This document shows positions 26,227-34,816 of a DNA stretch of 64,000 bases, one piece after another (the first letter of the stretch is position 1; each line of letters begins with the position of its first letter). The translations under genes were made by a program, and so were the position numbers. The notes below the pieces were generated by a model. It was given only the letters and a program-made list of their open reading frames with translations. It searched no databases and was not told the DNA's origin. The stretch spans positions 154,369-218,368 of the forward strand of contig CAYSOF010000010.1 in NCBI GenBank assembly GCA_964432595.1, written 5' to 3'. Source of the DNA: DASYLJ01 sp964432595 (GTDB taxonomy: Bacteria; Desulfobacterota; Binatia; DP-6).

Positions 26227-26634
26227 ATGCGATCGATCCGCCGACGCCTCCGAGTGGCTGGGGCCCTGGCCCTGACCCTTGCAGGCACGTCCCTCGCCCA
26301 CGCCGCGGCGACGCTCTCCACGGCGCCCGTCGTCCCCCTCCAGCTGGGCGAGGACGCCGTCCTCTACTGCACCATCCGCAACGTCGGCTCGTCGCCGGTG
26401 ACGGTGACCACCGACGGGTACGGGTTCGACGAGCTCTTCTATCCGGGGCCGACGCTGACCCTCCAGCCGAAGGAGGGGACGAGCTGGACCGTACAGTCGT
26501 CGCCGGGCGTCCCCGCCGCCGTACCCTCGGGATGCCGGTTCAAGGTGTCCGGCAGCGCGAAGAACGTGCGGGGCGCCGCCATCTTCTTCGATCCCATCAC
26601 CGACGACTACACGCTCGCGATCCCCGCGCGCTGA
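26227..26634 (+). CDS. Small secreted protein, paralogue 1
   Basis: The product is 135 residues, with a signal peptide cleaved around AHAA (RRRLRVAGALALTLAGTSLAHA). The mature part looks all-beta, with two Cys: one in VLYCTIRNVG and one in SGCRFKVSGSAKN. They could form a disulfide. The function is unknown. AAGGAG about nine bases upstream supports the ATG. The next gene encodes a shorter protein with the same C-x-IRN and CRFxVSGSAK blocks, so the two arose by duplication and are probably one operon. Confidence 0.75.
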   Translation: MRSIRRRLRVAGALALTLAGTSLAHAAATLSTAPVVPLQLGEDAVLYCTIRNVGSSPVTVTTDGYGFDELFYPGPTLTLQPKEGTSWTVQSSPGVPAAVPSGCRFKVSGSAKNVRGAAIFFDPITDDYTLAIPAR

Positions 26635-26652
26635 ACCAGGAGGACTACGCCA

Positions 26653-27012
26653 ATGCGACGCTCGATGACGATTCTCGCCGCCCTGCTGCTCGCCGCGCCG
26701 GCGTTCGGCGCCACGCTCGACAGTGCTCCGGCCCTCGGGGCCTTCTCCGACGCCCAGCTCACCTGCCTCATCCGCAACATCTCGACCGCCACGCGCACCG
26801 TGAGGTTCGAGGTCCTGAACTACGCCGGTGACATCGTCTCCGCGACCACCGAGGAGATACTCCCCGGCCAGATGCGCTTCCTCGTCACCAACGAGGACAA
26901 CTCGCCGCTTGCCGCCTCGTGCCGCTTCGTGGTGTCCGGCTCCGCCAAGTACTTCCGCGCATCGACGCAGTACGTGGGCGACGGCGTCGAGATGGTGGTC
27001 CCCGCCGAGTGA
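26653..27012 (+). CDS. Small secreted protein, paralogue 2
   Basis: The product is 119 residues, with signal peptide MRRSMTILAALLLAAPAFGA. The mature part shares TCLIRNIS and SCRFVVSGSAKYFR with the preceding gene product and keeps the same two Cys. The function is unknown; the fold is probably a small beta sandwich, exported to the periplasm or beyond. It begins 18 bases after its paralogue, with AGGAGG upstream of the ATG (AACCAGGAGGACTACGCC), a strong ribosome site. Confidence 0.75.
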   Translation: MRRSMTILAALLLAAPAFGATLDSAPALGAFSDAQLTCLIRNISTATRTVRFEVLNYAGDIVSATTEEILPGQMRFLVTNEDNSPLAASCRFVVSGSAKYFRASTQYVGDGVEMVVPAE

Positions 27013-27063
27013 GCTCCCGGGTCATGGCACGCGGTCGCCCGCGTGCTATGACCCGCCGGAGCG

Positions 27064-28248
27064 ATGCCGGAGTTCGATCCCTTCTCGCCGACCTTCTTCG
27101 ACGACCCGTACGACACGTATCGTGCGCTGCGCGACGAGGCGCCCGTCTACCACAACGCGAGGTACGGCTTCTGGGCGCTGTCGCGTTTCGACGACGTGGC
27201 CGCCGCGCACCAGGACTGGCGCACGTTCAGCAGCGGTCACGGCGTGACGCTGCACGACCTGCGGCGCGACGACTTCCAGCCGTTCGGCAGCATCATCTAC
27301 CTCGATCCGCCCGCGCACGAGCGGATGCGGAACCTCGTCAGCAAGGCGTTCACGCCGCGCGCCATCGCGGCGCTCGAGCCGATGATCAAGCACGTCGTGC
27401 GCGAGCACCTCGATCGGCTCGACCGCCATGCGCGCTTCGACGCCGTCGCCGACTTCGCGGCGTTGTTCCCGGTCGAGGTGATCTCCGCGATGCTGGGCGT
27501 GCCGGCGGGCGAGCGGCAGGCGGTGCGGCTGCGTACCGACGCGATGCTGCATCGCGAGGCGAACGACGCGGGTCCCACCCCGGAGGGCATGAAGGCCGGG
27601 CTCGAGCAGACCCGCTTCTTCATGCAGCTCGCCGCGCAGAAGCGGGAGAACCCCGCCGACGACATGATCTCCCGGTTGTGCGAGGCCGAGCTGCCGTCCG
27701 AGGACGGTCCGCAGCGCCTCACCGACCTCGAGATCGCGAGCTTCGTGGCCCTGCTCGGCGCCGCCGGCAGCGAGACGGTGACGAAGCTGGTCGGCAACGG
27801 CGTCGTCCTGTTCGACCGCTGGCCCGACCAGTGGGCCGACGTCGTGCGCGAGCCGTCGCACCTGCCGAACGCGGTCGAAGAGATCCTGCGCTACTGGGCG
27901 CCCTCGCAGTACCAGGGCCGCTTCACGACGGCGCCGGCGACGTTCCACGGGACGACGATCCCGGCCCGCGTGCCGGTGCTGCTGCTCACCGGCGCCGCGA
28001 GCCGCGACGAGCGCGCGTTCCCCGATCCGGACCGGTTCGACGTGCGCCGCGAGCGCAATCTGGCGCTCGGCTTCGGCTACGGCGTCCACTCGTGTCTCGG
28101 TGCGGCGTTGGCGCGCATGGAGAGCCGCATCGCCTTCGACGAGCTGCGCATCCGCCATCCGCGCTTCCGCGTCGACCACGGCGGCACGCGTCGCGTCCAC
28201 ATGACGAACGTGGCCGGCTACTCGCACGTGCCGATTCACGTTCGCTAG
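27064..28248 (+). CDS. Cytochrome P450
   Basis: The product is 394 residues, the usual length of a soluble bacterial P450. The I-helix oxygen-activation motif is GAAGSET (232-238). The ExxR pair is E273/R276 in VEEILR. The heme-binding loop is FGYGVHSCLGAALA with Cys344 as thiolate ligand. All essential residues are present, so it should be an active monooxygenase, needing separate ferredoxin partners, none of which is adjacent. The substrate is unknown; nearby acyl-CoA genes do not decide it. It starts 51 bases after the small secreted protein. Confidence 0.95.
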   Translation: MPEFDPFSPTFFDDPYDTYRALRDEAPVYHNARYGFWALSRFDDVAAAHQDWRTFSSGHGVTLHDLRRDDFQPFGSIIYLDPPAHERMRNLVSKAFTPRAIAALEPMIKHVVREHLDRLDRHARFDAVADFAALFPVEVISAMLGVPAGERQAVRLRTDAMLHREANDAGPTPEGMKAGLEQTRFFMQLAAQKRENPADDMISRLCEAELPSEDGPQRLTDLEIASFVALLGAAGSETVTKLVGNGVVLFDRWPDQWADVVREPSHLPNAVEEILRYWAPSQYQGRFTTAPATFHGTTIPARVPVLLLTGAASRDERAFPDPDRFDVRRERNLALGFGYGVHSCLGAALARMESRIAFDELRIRHPRFRVDHGGTRRVHMTNVAGYSHVPIHVR

Positions 28249-28287
28249 CCGCTTGCGTCAGCGCGGGAGCGCGCGCATGCCCTCGAC

Positions 28288-28785
28288 GTGGCCGCGGACG
28301 ACTCCCACCTCTGGTACTTCGCCTACGGCAGCAACCTGTGCCCGTCGACGTTCCTCGAGCGGCGCGGGATGAAGCCGTTCGAGGCGCACTGCGCGCGGCT
28401 CGACGGGTACGAGCTGCGCTTCGACCTGCCGGTGGGACCGGGCGAGCGCGGCGTCGCGAACCTCGTGGCCGTGGCCGGCGCGCACACCTGGGGCGTCGTC
28501 TATCGCCTGACGCCCGCCGACGCCGAGATCCTCGACCGCTCCGAGGGCGTGCATCGCGGCTACTACGACCGCGCGACGGTGACGGTGCAGCGCGCGGCGA
28601 CGGCGGACGCGATCGCCGCCTACACGCTGACGTCGCGCTACGGCGTCACCGGCCGGCGCCCGTCCGCGCGCTACCTCGGCATCATCCTGAACGGCGCGCG
28701 CCACCACGGCCTGCCGGCCGAGTGGATCGCGTACCTGGAAGCGCTCGAGCTCGCCATCGACGAGCGGCTCGCCACGACGGACTAG
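28288..28785 (+). CDS. Gamma-glutamylcyclotransferase-like protein
   Basis: The product is 165 residues. The glycine-rich substrate loop FAYGSNL is at 11-17, and the candidate catalytic Glu is in LDRSEGVHRGYY. Both are signs of the GGCT/AIG2 fold, which cyclises gamma-glutamyl amines to 5-oxoproline. GTG is taken as the start because the frame is blocked shortly before it. It is adjacent to the P450 on the same strand with a 39-base gap, and converges on the PQQ propeller gene. The TAG stop lies in a 10-base direct repeat (GACTAGGGCA twice) that also holds the stop of the opposite gene. Confidence 0.82.
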   Translation: MAADDSHLWYFAYGSNLCPSTFLERRGMKPFEAHCARLDGYELRFDLPVGPGERGVANLVAVAGAHTWGVVYRLTPADAEILDRSEGVHRGYYDRATVTVQRAATADAIAAYTLTSRYGVTGRRPSARYLGIILNGARHHGLPAEWIAYLEALELAIDERLATTD

Positions 28786-28792
28786 GGCAGGA

Positions 28793-30679
28793 CTAGGGCA
28801 GCGCGAACGCCCGCACGCCGCCCGGGCCGCTCGGGCCGTGGCCGACGTAGACCGTCCCGCCGACGATCGCCGCGCCGGACGTGACTTGGCCGGGCGTCGC
28901 GAGCGTGTTCAGCGCCGCGCCGCTGGCCGCGTCGTAGACCAGCAGGTTGCTCGACTGGTTGGTGCCGACGAACAGCACGCCGTTGGCGACGGCCATGCTG
29001 CCCCAGCTGGCGCCGATCTGCGCCGACCACGCCGTCGCGCCGGCCTCGTCGTCGAAGGCGAAGAGGTGATCGTTCGACGCCGGCCAGCCGCTGAACTGGT
29101 AGAGCGCCGCGTAGATGCGGTGGTTCGCGTAGCCGACGGCCGCGTTGAAGAGGCCGAAGCCCGCGAAGCTCGGCGCGGGCGCGACGACGCGCGTCCACAC
29201 CGGCGCGCCCGTCGCGGGATCGACCGCGTAGATCGATCCGTCCTTGCTGGCGGCGACGACGAGCGGGAGCTCGCCGCCGAGGCCGTCCTGCGCGTCGATC
29301 AGCAGCGGACCGTTCAGGAAGCCGTAGTCGTGATAGGGCGGGCCTTCCGCGAACTGCTGCACGCTCTGCGTGCGGTGGATCCAGTCGGCCGTGCCCGTGG
29401 CCGCGTCGAGCGCGAAGATCGCGTCGGAGTTGCCGATCGACGGGAAGGTGTAGCACCCGACCGAGGCCATGTAGACGGTCTCGCCGTCGGCCGAGACCGC
29501 GACGGACGCCGTGACGCCGCCGCCCTTGCCGTCGACGCACGCGCCGCCCGGGCAGTCGCCGTCGACGGTGCAGGTGACGTTCGTGTCGGCGTCGCAGACG
29601 CGTGCCGGGACCGTCGCGTAGCGCCACAGCTCCGCGCCGGTGTTCAGGTCGAACGCGTAGAGATGACCCTGCGTGCAGGGGACGTCGCTGTGCGACGCGC
29701 GGCCCATGAACACGCGGCCGTTGGCGACGACCGGCGACGCCCAGATGTGCGCGTTGGCCGGATCGGTGCCGCCGACCGTGGCGGTCCAGAGCAGCGTGCC
29801 CTTCTTGGCGGAGAGGCAATGCACCGTGCCGTTGCTGTCGCCGACGAGGATGCGGCCGTCGGCGGTGAGCGTGGCGGAGCTCTGCAGGCCGATGTTGCCG
29901 GCGCCCGAGCCGGTGTCGTACGTCCAGCGCACGACGCCGTCCTTCGCGCGCAGCGCGTAGACGTTGCCGTCCCACGACGTCACGTAGACCATGCCCTCGC
30001 CGACCGTGGGCGTGGAGGTGACGGCGCCGGCCGCGAACGACCAGCGCTCGGTGAGGAGCGACGCGTTCGCCGGCGTGATGATCGTCTCGACGCCGGTCGC
30101 GCGATGGTTGCGGTGATCGTAGCCGTGGCTCGGCCAGTCGCGCGGCACGCACGTCAGCTTGAGCTTGTCGCTGTCGGTGGCCGTCGCGGTGCCGGCCTTC
30201 ACCTTGACGACCTTCGAGCCGCGCTTGAACGCGCCGGACCCGGTCGGACCCTTCAGCGGCACGGTGACCGACTGGCCGGTGGTGCAGGCGGTCGACGTGG
30301 CGGGCAGCAGCCCGTTCGCGGCGGCGTGCAGCGCGGTGAGACCCGCATCGCCGCCCGGCGCCGCGACGGTCACGGCGACGACGTCGGCCGGGGTGCACAG
30401 CGGCAGCGCGGGGTCGGCGTTCCGGAGGCAGACGTCGACCGCGAAGCGGCACTCGTGATTCACGATGCCGTCGGCGTCGCAGCCGGCGTCGCCGTCGAAG
30501 CAGCGGACCTCCTTCCCCGCCTTGGGCTTCGCGGGGTCGAAGGCCGGCCAGTTGAGCGCCAGCCCCGGAGCGGAGAACTCCGCATGGCAGTCGTGCTGGG
30601 CCGGACCTCCGCCGGGCAGCAGCGCCCACGAGACCGCGGGGACGACGAGCGACGCGACGACCAGGCCGATGATCCGCAT
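28793..30679 (-). CDS. Secreted PQQ-binding-like beta-propeller protein
   Basis: The product is 628 residues, with a signal peptide (MRIIGLVVASLVVPAVSWA). A ~170-residue N-terminal beta/Cys region precedes PQQ-like blades: repeated patterns such as TPTVGEGMVYVTSWDGNVYA, LRAKDGVVRWTYDTGSGAG and LNTGAELWRY. A Cys-rich insert (CDADTNVTCTVDGDCPGG) sits in the middle blade. This layout is frequent among secreted proteins of the same kind of genome. Catalytic residues of true quinoprotein dehydrogenases were not found, so a binding or scaffold role is as likely. A possible promoter lies immediately upstream. Confidence 0.8.
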   Translation of the reverse strand: MRIIGLVVASLVVPAVSWALLPGGGPAQHDCHAEFSAPGLALNWPAFDPAKPKAGKEVRCFDGDAGCDADGIVNHECRFAVDVCLRNADPALPLCTPADVVAVTVAAPGGDAGLTALHAAANGLLPATSTACTTGQSVTVPLKGPTGSGAFKRGSKVVKVKAGTATATDSDKLKLTCVPRDWPSHGYDHRNHRATGVETIITPANASLLTERWSFAAGAVTSTPTVGEGMVYVTSWDGNVYALRAKDGVVRWTYDTGSGAGNIGLQSSATLTADGRILVGDSNGTVHCLSAKKGTLLWTATVGGTDPANAHIWASPVVANGRVFMGRASHSDVPCTQGHLYAFDLNTGAELWRYATVPARVCDADTNVTCTVDGDCPGGACVDGKGGGVTASVAVSADGETVYMASVGCYTFPSIGNSDAIFALDAATGTADWIHRTQSVQQFAEGPPYHDYGFLNGPLLIDAQDGLGGELPLVVAASKDGSIYAVDPATGAPVWTRVVAPAPSFAGFGLFNAAVGYANHRIYAALYQFSGWPASNDHLFAFDDEAGATAWSAQIGASWGSMAVANGVLFVGTNQSSNLLVYDAASGAALNTLATPGQVTSGAAIVGGTVYVGHGPSGPGGVRAFALP

Positions 30680-30685
30680 TTCGCG

Positions 30686-30715
30686 GCTATACTGACGCGC
30701 CGATCGCAGCGTCAA
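30686..30715 (-). promoter_or_regulatory. Possible promoter of the PQQ propeller gene
   Basis: On the minus strand TTGACG (30715-30710) and TATAGC (30691-30686) are 18 bases apart. Transcription would start at about the ATG at 30679, giving a leaderless message; no ribosome site is visible before the ATG, which agrees. Weak evidence on its own. Confidence 0.35.
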
Positions 30716-30734
30716 TCGAATTCTGGGCGAATTC

Positions 30735-30752
30735 GTCCCGAACGGACGGGAC
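30735..30752 (-). terminator. Hairpin after the glycosyltransferase gene
   Basis: GTCCCG-aacgga-CGGGAC forms a 6-bp stem eight bases beyond the glycosyltransferase stop. A second inverted repeat, CGAATTC-tgggc-GAATTCG, is at 30717-30735. There is no U-tract on the minus strand, so factor-independent termination is uncertain. Confidence 0.4.
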
Positions 30753-30759
30753 GCGGGCG

Positions 30760-33700
30760 TCAGCTGTCGAGCGCGCGCGCTACGAGCGTCCCGATGGCCT
30801 CGGGGCTCAGCCGTCGCCGCACCGTGTCGCGACCCCGCAGCCCGACCGCGCGGGCACGCTCGGGCTCGCGCTGGACGAGCGCCATCAGCTCGGCGGCGTG
30901 GGCGACCTCGGGCTCCGCCCACACGCTGCCGCGCTGGAACGGGCCGTCCGCGATCGTGACGGGCGTCTCGGTGACGTCGACCAGGAAGGCGTCGTCGGCC
31001 GACATGAAACCGAGGTTGCCCGAATAGCCCGTGGCGACGACGGGGCGCGCGTAGGCCATGGCCTCGGCGCAGGTGTAGCCGAACCCCTCCGAGCGGTGCA
31101 GCGAGACGTAGCAGTCGACCGACGAGATCAGCCGCAGCACGTCGGGCGTCGACAGCCGGCGCATCAGGAAGCGGACGTTGCAGCCGAGCTGCTCGGCGCG
31201 GTCGACGAGCGCCCGCAGCCGCGTGCGGTGCACCAGGCGATGCGCGTTCGTCGCCTTCATCAGCAGCAGCACGTCGCGCCGCCCGCCGAACGCCTGCGCG
31301 AACGCCTCGAGCGCGGCCTCGGGGTTCTTGCGCTCGATCGAGCTGTTCGCGTCGAACACGTAGAGGAAGACGCACGCGTCGGGCGGCAGCCCCCAGTCGG
31401 CCTTCGACGCCGCCGGCGGGAACGCGGCGGTGTCGACGACGCAGGGCACGTCGAGCACGGGTCGCTCGAGCACGCGCGACAGGCTGGTCGCCGCGAAGTC
31501 CGACAGCGCCCACACCTGCTCGAAGTCGCTGTAGGTGTCGCGCCACCAGTGCATCGCGTCGCGCTGCTCCCACGCGAGGTAGGCGACGTTGCGGCGCCCG
31601 CGCACCATGAACTCGGGCAGCGCGTGCAGCAGGTGCTCGCGGATGTGCGGGTAGCTCACGAAGAGGTTCGTGTCGTGCTGCCAATCCCAGCGGCGCAGGA
31701 AGTCGTCGGGGCCGAGGTCGGCGTCCATCGCGATGTTGCCGATCACGTTCTCGGCCACGGTGACGCCGGCGTCGCGCAGCGCCGTCGCGAGCCCGCGCGT
31801 CATCGCACCGAGACCGATCGGGCTCTTGAAGTAGCCGAACAGGTTGACGCCGCGCGTGCGCCGGGCGGGCGTCGTCGTGTGCCCGTTGCGGCGCGGGAGC
31901 GACAGCGGGTCGATGCGGCGGTCGCGCCACACGGCGCGCTCGGCATGCTGGCCCGCCGCGCGGACGAGCGCGTGCTCGCGCCGGCCCTCGTCGGTGTCGT
32001 CCCAGCGCCGGCGATACGCGGCGAGCGCCTGCCGGAAGCGCGGGTCGCCCGCGAGGACCGGTGCCAGCAGCATCTCCTGGCCCTCGGGCAGGCGGCTCGA
32101 CGGCGTGCGGCGCAAGTTGACGGCCAGCTCGAGGGTCAGGTCGACGCCCAGCCACGGCCGCTCGTCCATGACCCAGAGGAAGGCGAGGACGTCGTCGCAG
32201 TCGTACTCGAGCCCGTGGCGGGTGACGCCGAGCAACGCCGTCGCGAGCCGGCGGCTGCCGACGCCGACCAGGCCGAGCGGGAACTGCTGCATCAGATTCC
32301 AGTCGCGGTTCAGGTACGAGAAGACGCGCGCGAGGGCGCGGCCGTTGGCGCGATGGCGGAGCGTGTCGCCGAGATGCGCGGGCAGGCCGTGGTTCGTCAC
32401 GCCGAACGTGTCGAGCCAGTGCGCGAACTGCTCGACCTGCGTGCACAGCGGGTCGGGATAGGTCTCGCGCAGGTCCGGCTGGCTCTCCCACACGTCGCGT
32501 ACGAGCTGCATGGGCGACAGGAGCGCGTGCTCGCCCTGCATCGACGTGAGCTCCTCGGCGAGCTTGCGATGTCCCGTCGCGCCCGCACGCGCGGCCAGGG
32601 CCAGCACGTCGTTGCCGAGCGGCGCCTGCATGTCGGCGAGGAGCGCCGGCGTGTCGATGCGGGCGCAGGCCACGCGTTGCAGGAGGTCGCGCGTCGGCAG
32701 CGCCGGCCGATGACGGCAGTAGAGCGCCTCGTAGCCGTACTCGTGCACCCCGTGGCGCACGACCCAGACGAGGAAGCCGCGCGGATAGAGCCCGGCGTCG
32801 GGATAGCTCACCTGCAGATCGGGCCGCTGGCGATAGATCGTTTCGAACAGGATCGGCACCACGCCGCCGTGATAGGGCACGGGCGAGAGCAGGGCGCGGC
32901 AGTAGTAGCGCTCGCCGTCCGGCGTCCACGGGTCGATGTCGCGCGCGATGTACTCCTCGTGCTCCTTGAAGATCTCGCGCATGCGGCGGTCGATCTGGAT
33001 GCCCGACGGAAAGCGGTCGAACGCGTAGCCGTGGCTGGCGTGCTCTGCGGCCCCGGCGGCGATCAGCGCGTCGGCGTACTCGTCGCACAGCCGGGCGAGC
33101 GACGGCATGTAGTGCAGCGAGTAGCGGTTCTGATGCGCCGACAGGTTCGTCGGATCGAACGGCGTGAAGCCGCTGAAATGGAACGCGACGAGCGGCTTGC
33201 CGTCGACGAGCCAACCCTCGCCGTCGTCGAGGCCCGCCCAGCGCAGCGAGCGGTCGTGCAGGTTCCAGTAGGCGACGTCGTAGGCGGGGTCGCGCAGGAC
33301 GTGCACGCGCTCGGCGAACGCGACGACCCAGTTGAACGCGTTCTGCTCCATCTGGCCGCCCTGCGACGGCAGGAACGCACCCTCGCGCGTCACGAGCTGC
33401 TCCCATTGCTCGAGGAAGCGGGCCGCACCGGTGATCGACATGCCGAAGAGGCCGGCGTTCAGCACGCCGGCGTAGGCGAGATCGCCGAGCGACGGCCGCT
33501 CCCACAGGCGCTCGGGATGCGGCAGCGGCGCCAGCGTGTGCGGCACGACGACGACGTCGGACTGCAGCAACGCCTCGAGCAGCGCGTCCATGCGTGCGTA
33601 CAAGCGGATGTCGGCGTCGAGGTACACGACGCGGTCGGCGCTCGTCTCGCGCGCCGCGTGGCGCACGGCCGCGGGCTTCAGCGCACAGCAGAGGTCCGTC

Positions 33701-34719
33701 GCCGAGTACTTGAGGGCCAGGTACGGGAAGCGGTCGAGGCCGAGGTCGCAGCCGGCGACCGTCGTCGCGCCGTCGACGTCGAGGACCTCGCCCGGGTTCG
33801 CGTCGGCGACGATCACGACGAACGGCAGCTCGGGGTGGTGCTCGCGCAGCGATGCGCCGAGGACCGTGGCGAAGTGGAGATGGTCGCGCGTGCAGACGGT
33901 GACCGCGCAGGTGCCGCCGGTCGTGGGCCGTGCGGCATCCCGGGGGCCGTTGGACTCGACACGGGCGAGCAGCGGCGCCAGCCGGGCGGGCGCCTCGGGG
34001 CGCGCGAAATGGGGATGGCCGAGCACCTCGCCCGCCGCGGGCAGCGACGGCGCCGGCTCGACCGGCAGGGCTTCCCGGATCAAACGCCGTCCGACCTGGG
34101 CGACCAGACACGTCGGGTGGAGCGCGGAGCGTTGCGCCCAGTGGCCGAGCGGCAGCCACGTCGTCCACACCTCGCCGCGACCGCTCGTGGTGCGCGTCCA
34201 CGCCGGCATCGTGCGCGGCTCGCGCAGGCCTTCGATGCGCGGTGCGCGGTCGAGCGGCGTCGCCGACCAGAAGCGCAGCGCGCACGTGTCGCGGGCGAGC
34301 ATCGTCACGGGGTCGTCGGCCACGACCGAGACGAACCACTCGTCGGCGTACAGCGCGAAGGGCCCGAGCACCACGTCGCCGCGGCGCTCGGTGTGGAAGA
34401 CGAGCCGGAACGTGGTCCGCCCGCGTGCGGTGGGCTCCCAAGGGACGAAGCCCTGGAAGCGGCCGAAGCGTGACCCGGCCATCGCGGGATACGACGCCGC
34501 GACGTCCGGGCTCGGCAGGCCGACCCACAGCGGCGCGGAGGCGCCGCTCGCGCTCACCGCCTCGGCGCGCGTGACGACGTCGTCGGGCAGGAGGATCCAC
34601 CCGACGACCGCATTGTGATGCGTCTCGGGGCTCGGCCGTTCCACCGCCCAGGCAGGTTCGGCCGCGTCGGCCGACCCGTGGGTCGACACGACGTCATCGA
34701 AGCTCCACTCGCTCAGCAT
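30760..34719 (-). CDS. Large bifunctional glycosyltransferase (GT8-like plus GT4-like domains)
   Basis: The product is 1319 residues. After an N-terminal ~260-residue domain of unknown type, residues about 270-560 resemble GT8-like A-fold transferases: CAVTVCTRDHLHFATVLG and the metal-binding DAD at 368-370 in VVYLDADIRLY. A helical middle part (about 600-930) follows. Residues about 950-1319 form a GT4 B-fold domain, with the nucleotide-contact LHRSEGFGYTCAEAMAYARP near 1230. Two transferase activities in one chain suggest assembly of a disaccharide unit on a glycan or protein. ATG at 34719 is preferred over TTG 34740. The next upstream gene on the strand encodes a sulfotransferase-TPR protein. 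Confidence 0.8.
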   Translation of the reverse strand: MLSEWSFDDVVSTHGSADAAEPAWAVERPSPETHHNAVVGWILLPDDVVTRAEAVSASGASAPLWVGLPSPDVAASYPAMAGSRFGRFQGFVPWEPTARGRTTFRLVFHTERRGDVVLGPFALYADEWFVSVVADDPVTMLARDTCALRFWSATPLDRAPRIEGLREPRTMPAWTRTTSGRGEVWTTWLPLGHWAQRSALHPTCLVAQVGRRLIREALPVEPAPSLPAAGEVLGHPHFARPEAPARLAPLLARVESNGPRDAARPTTGGTCAVTVCTRDHLHFATVLGASLREHHPELPFVVIVADANPGEVLDVDGATTVAGCDLGLDRFPYLALKYSATDLCCALKPAAVRHAARETSADRVVYLDADIRLYARMDALLEALLQSDVVVVPHTLAPLPHPERLWERPSLGDLAYAGVLNAGLFGMSITGAARFLEQWEQLVTREGAFLPSQGGQMEQNAFNWVVAFAERVHVLRDPAYDVAYWNLHDRSLRWAGLDDGEGWLVDGKPLVAFHFSGFTPFDPTNLSAHQNRYSLHYMPSLARLCDEYADALIAAGAAEHASHGYAFDRFPSGIQIDRRMREIFKEHEEYIARDIDPWTPDGERYYCRALLSPVPYHGGVVPILFETIYRQRPDLQVSYPDAGLYPRGFLVWVVRHGVHEYGYEALYCRHRPALPTRDLLQRVACARIDTPALLADMQAPLGNDVLALAARAGATGHRKLAEELTSMQGEHALLSPMQLVRDVWESQPDLRETYPDPLCTQVEQFAHWLDTFGVTNHGLPAHLGDTLRHRANGRALARVFSYLNRDWNLMQQFPLGLVGVGSRRLATALLGVTRHGLEYDCDDVLAFLWVMDERPWLGVDLTLELAVNLRRTPSSRLPEGQEMLLAPVLAGDPRFRQALAAYRRRWDDTDEGRREHALVRAAGQHAERAVWRDRRIDPLSLPRRNGHTTTPARRTRGVNLFGYFKSPIGLGAMTRGLATALRDAGVTVAENVIGNIAMDADLGPDDFLRRWDWQHDTNLFVSYPHIREHLLHALPEFMVRGRRNVAYLAWEQRDAMHWWRDTYSDFEQVWALSDFAATSLSRVLERPVLDVPCVVDTAAFPPAASKADWGLPPDACVFLYVFDANSSIERKNPEAALEAFAQAFGGRRDVLLLMKATNAHRLVHRTRLRALVDRAEQLGCNVRFLMRRLSTPDVLRLISSVDCYVSLHRSEGFGYTCAEAMAYARPVVATGYSGNLGFMSADDAFLVDVTETPVTIADGPFQRGSVWAEPEVAHAAELMALVQREPERARAVGLRGRDTVRRRLSPEAIGTLVARALDS

Positions 34720-34816
34720 GCCGGGGGACCTCGTCGCCAACGCGCGCGGATCGATCCCCCCGAGGACGATCCGGGCGCGCGAACTGCTCTAGCCAGAGCA
34801 GTCGCATGTTGTCCAG

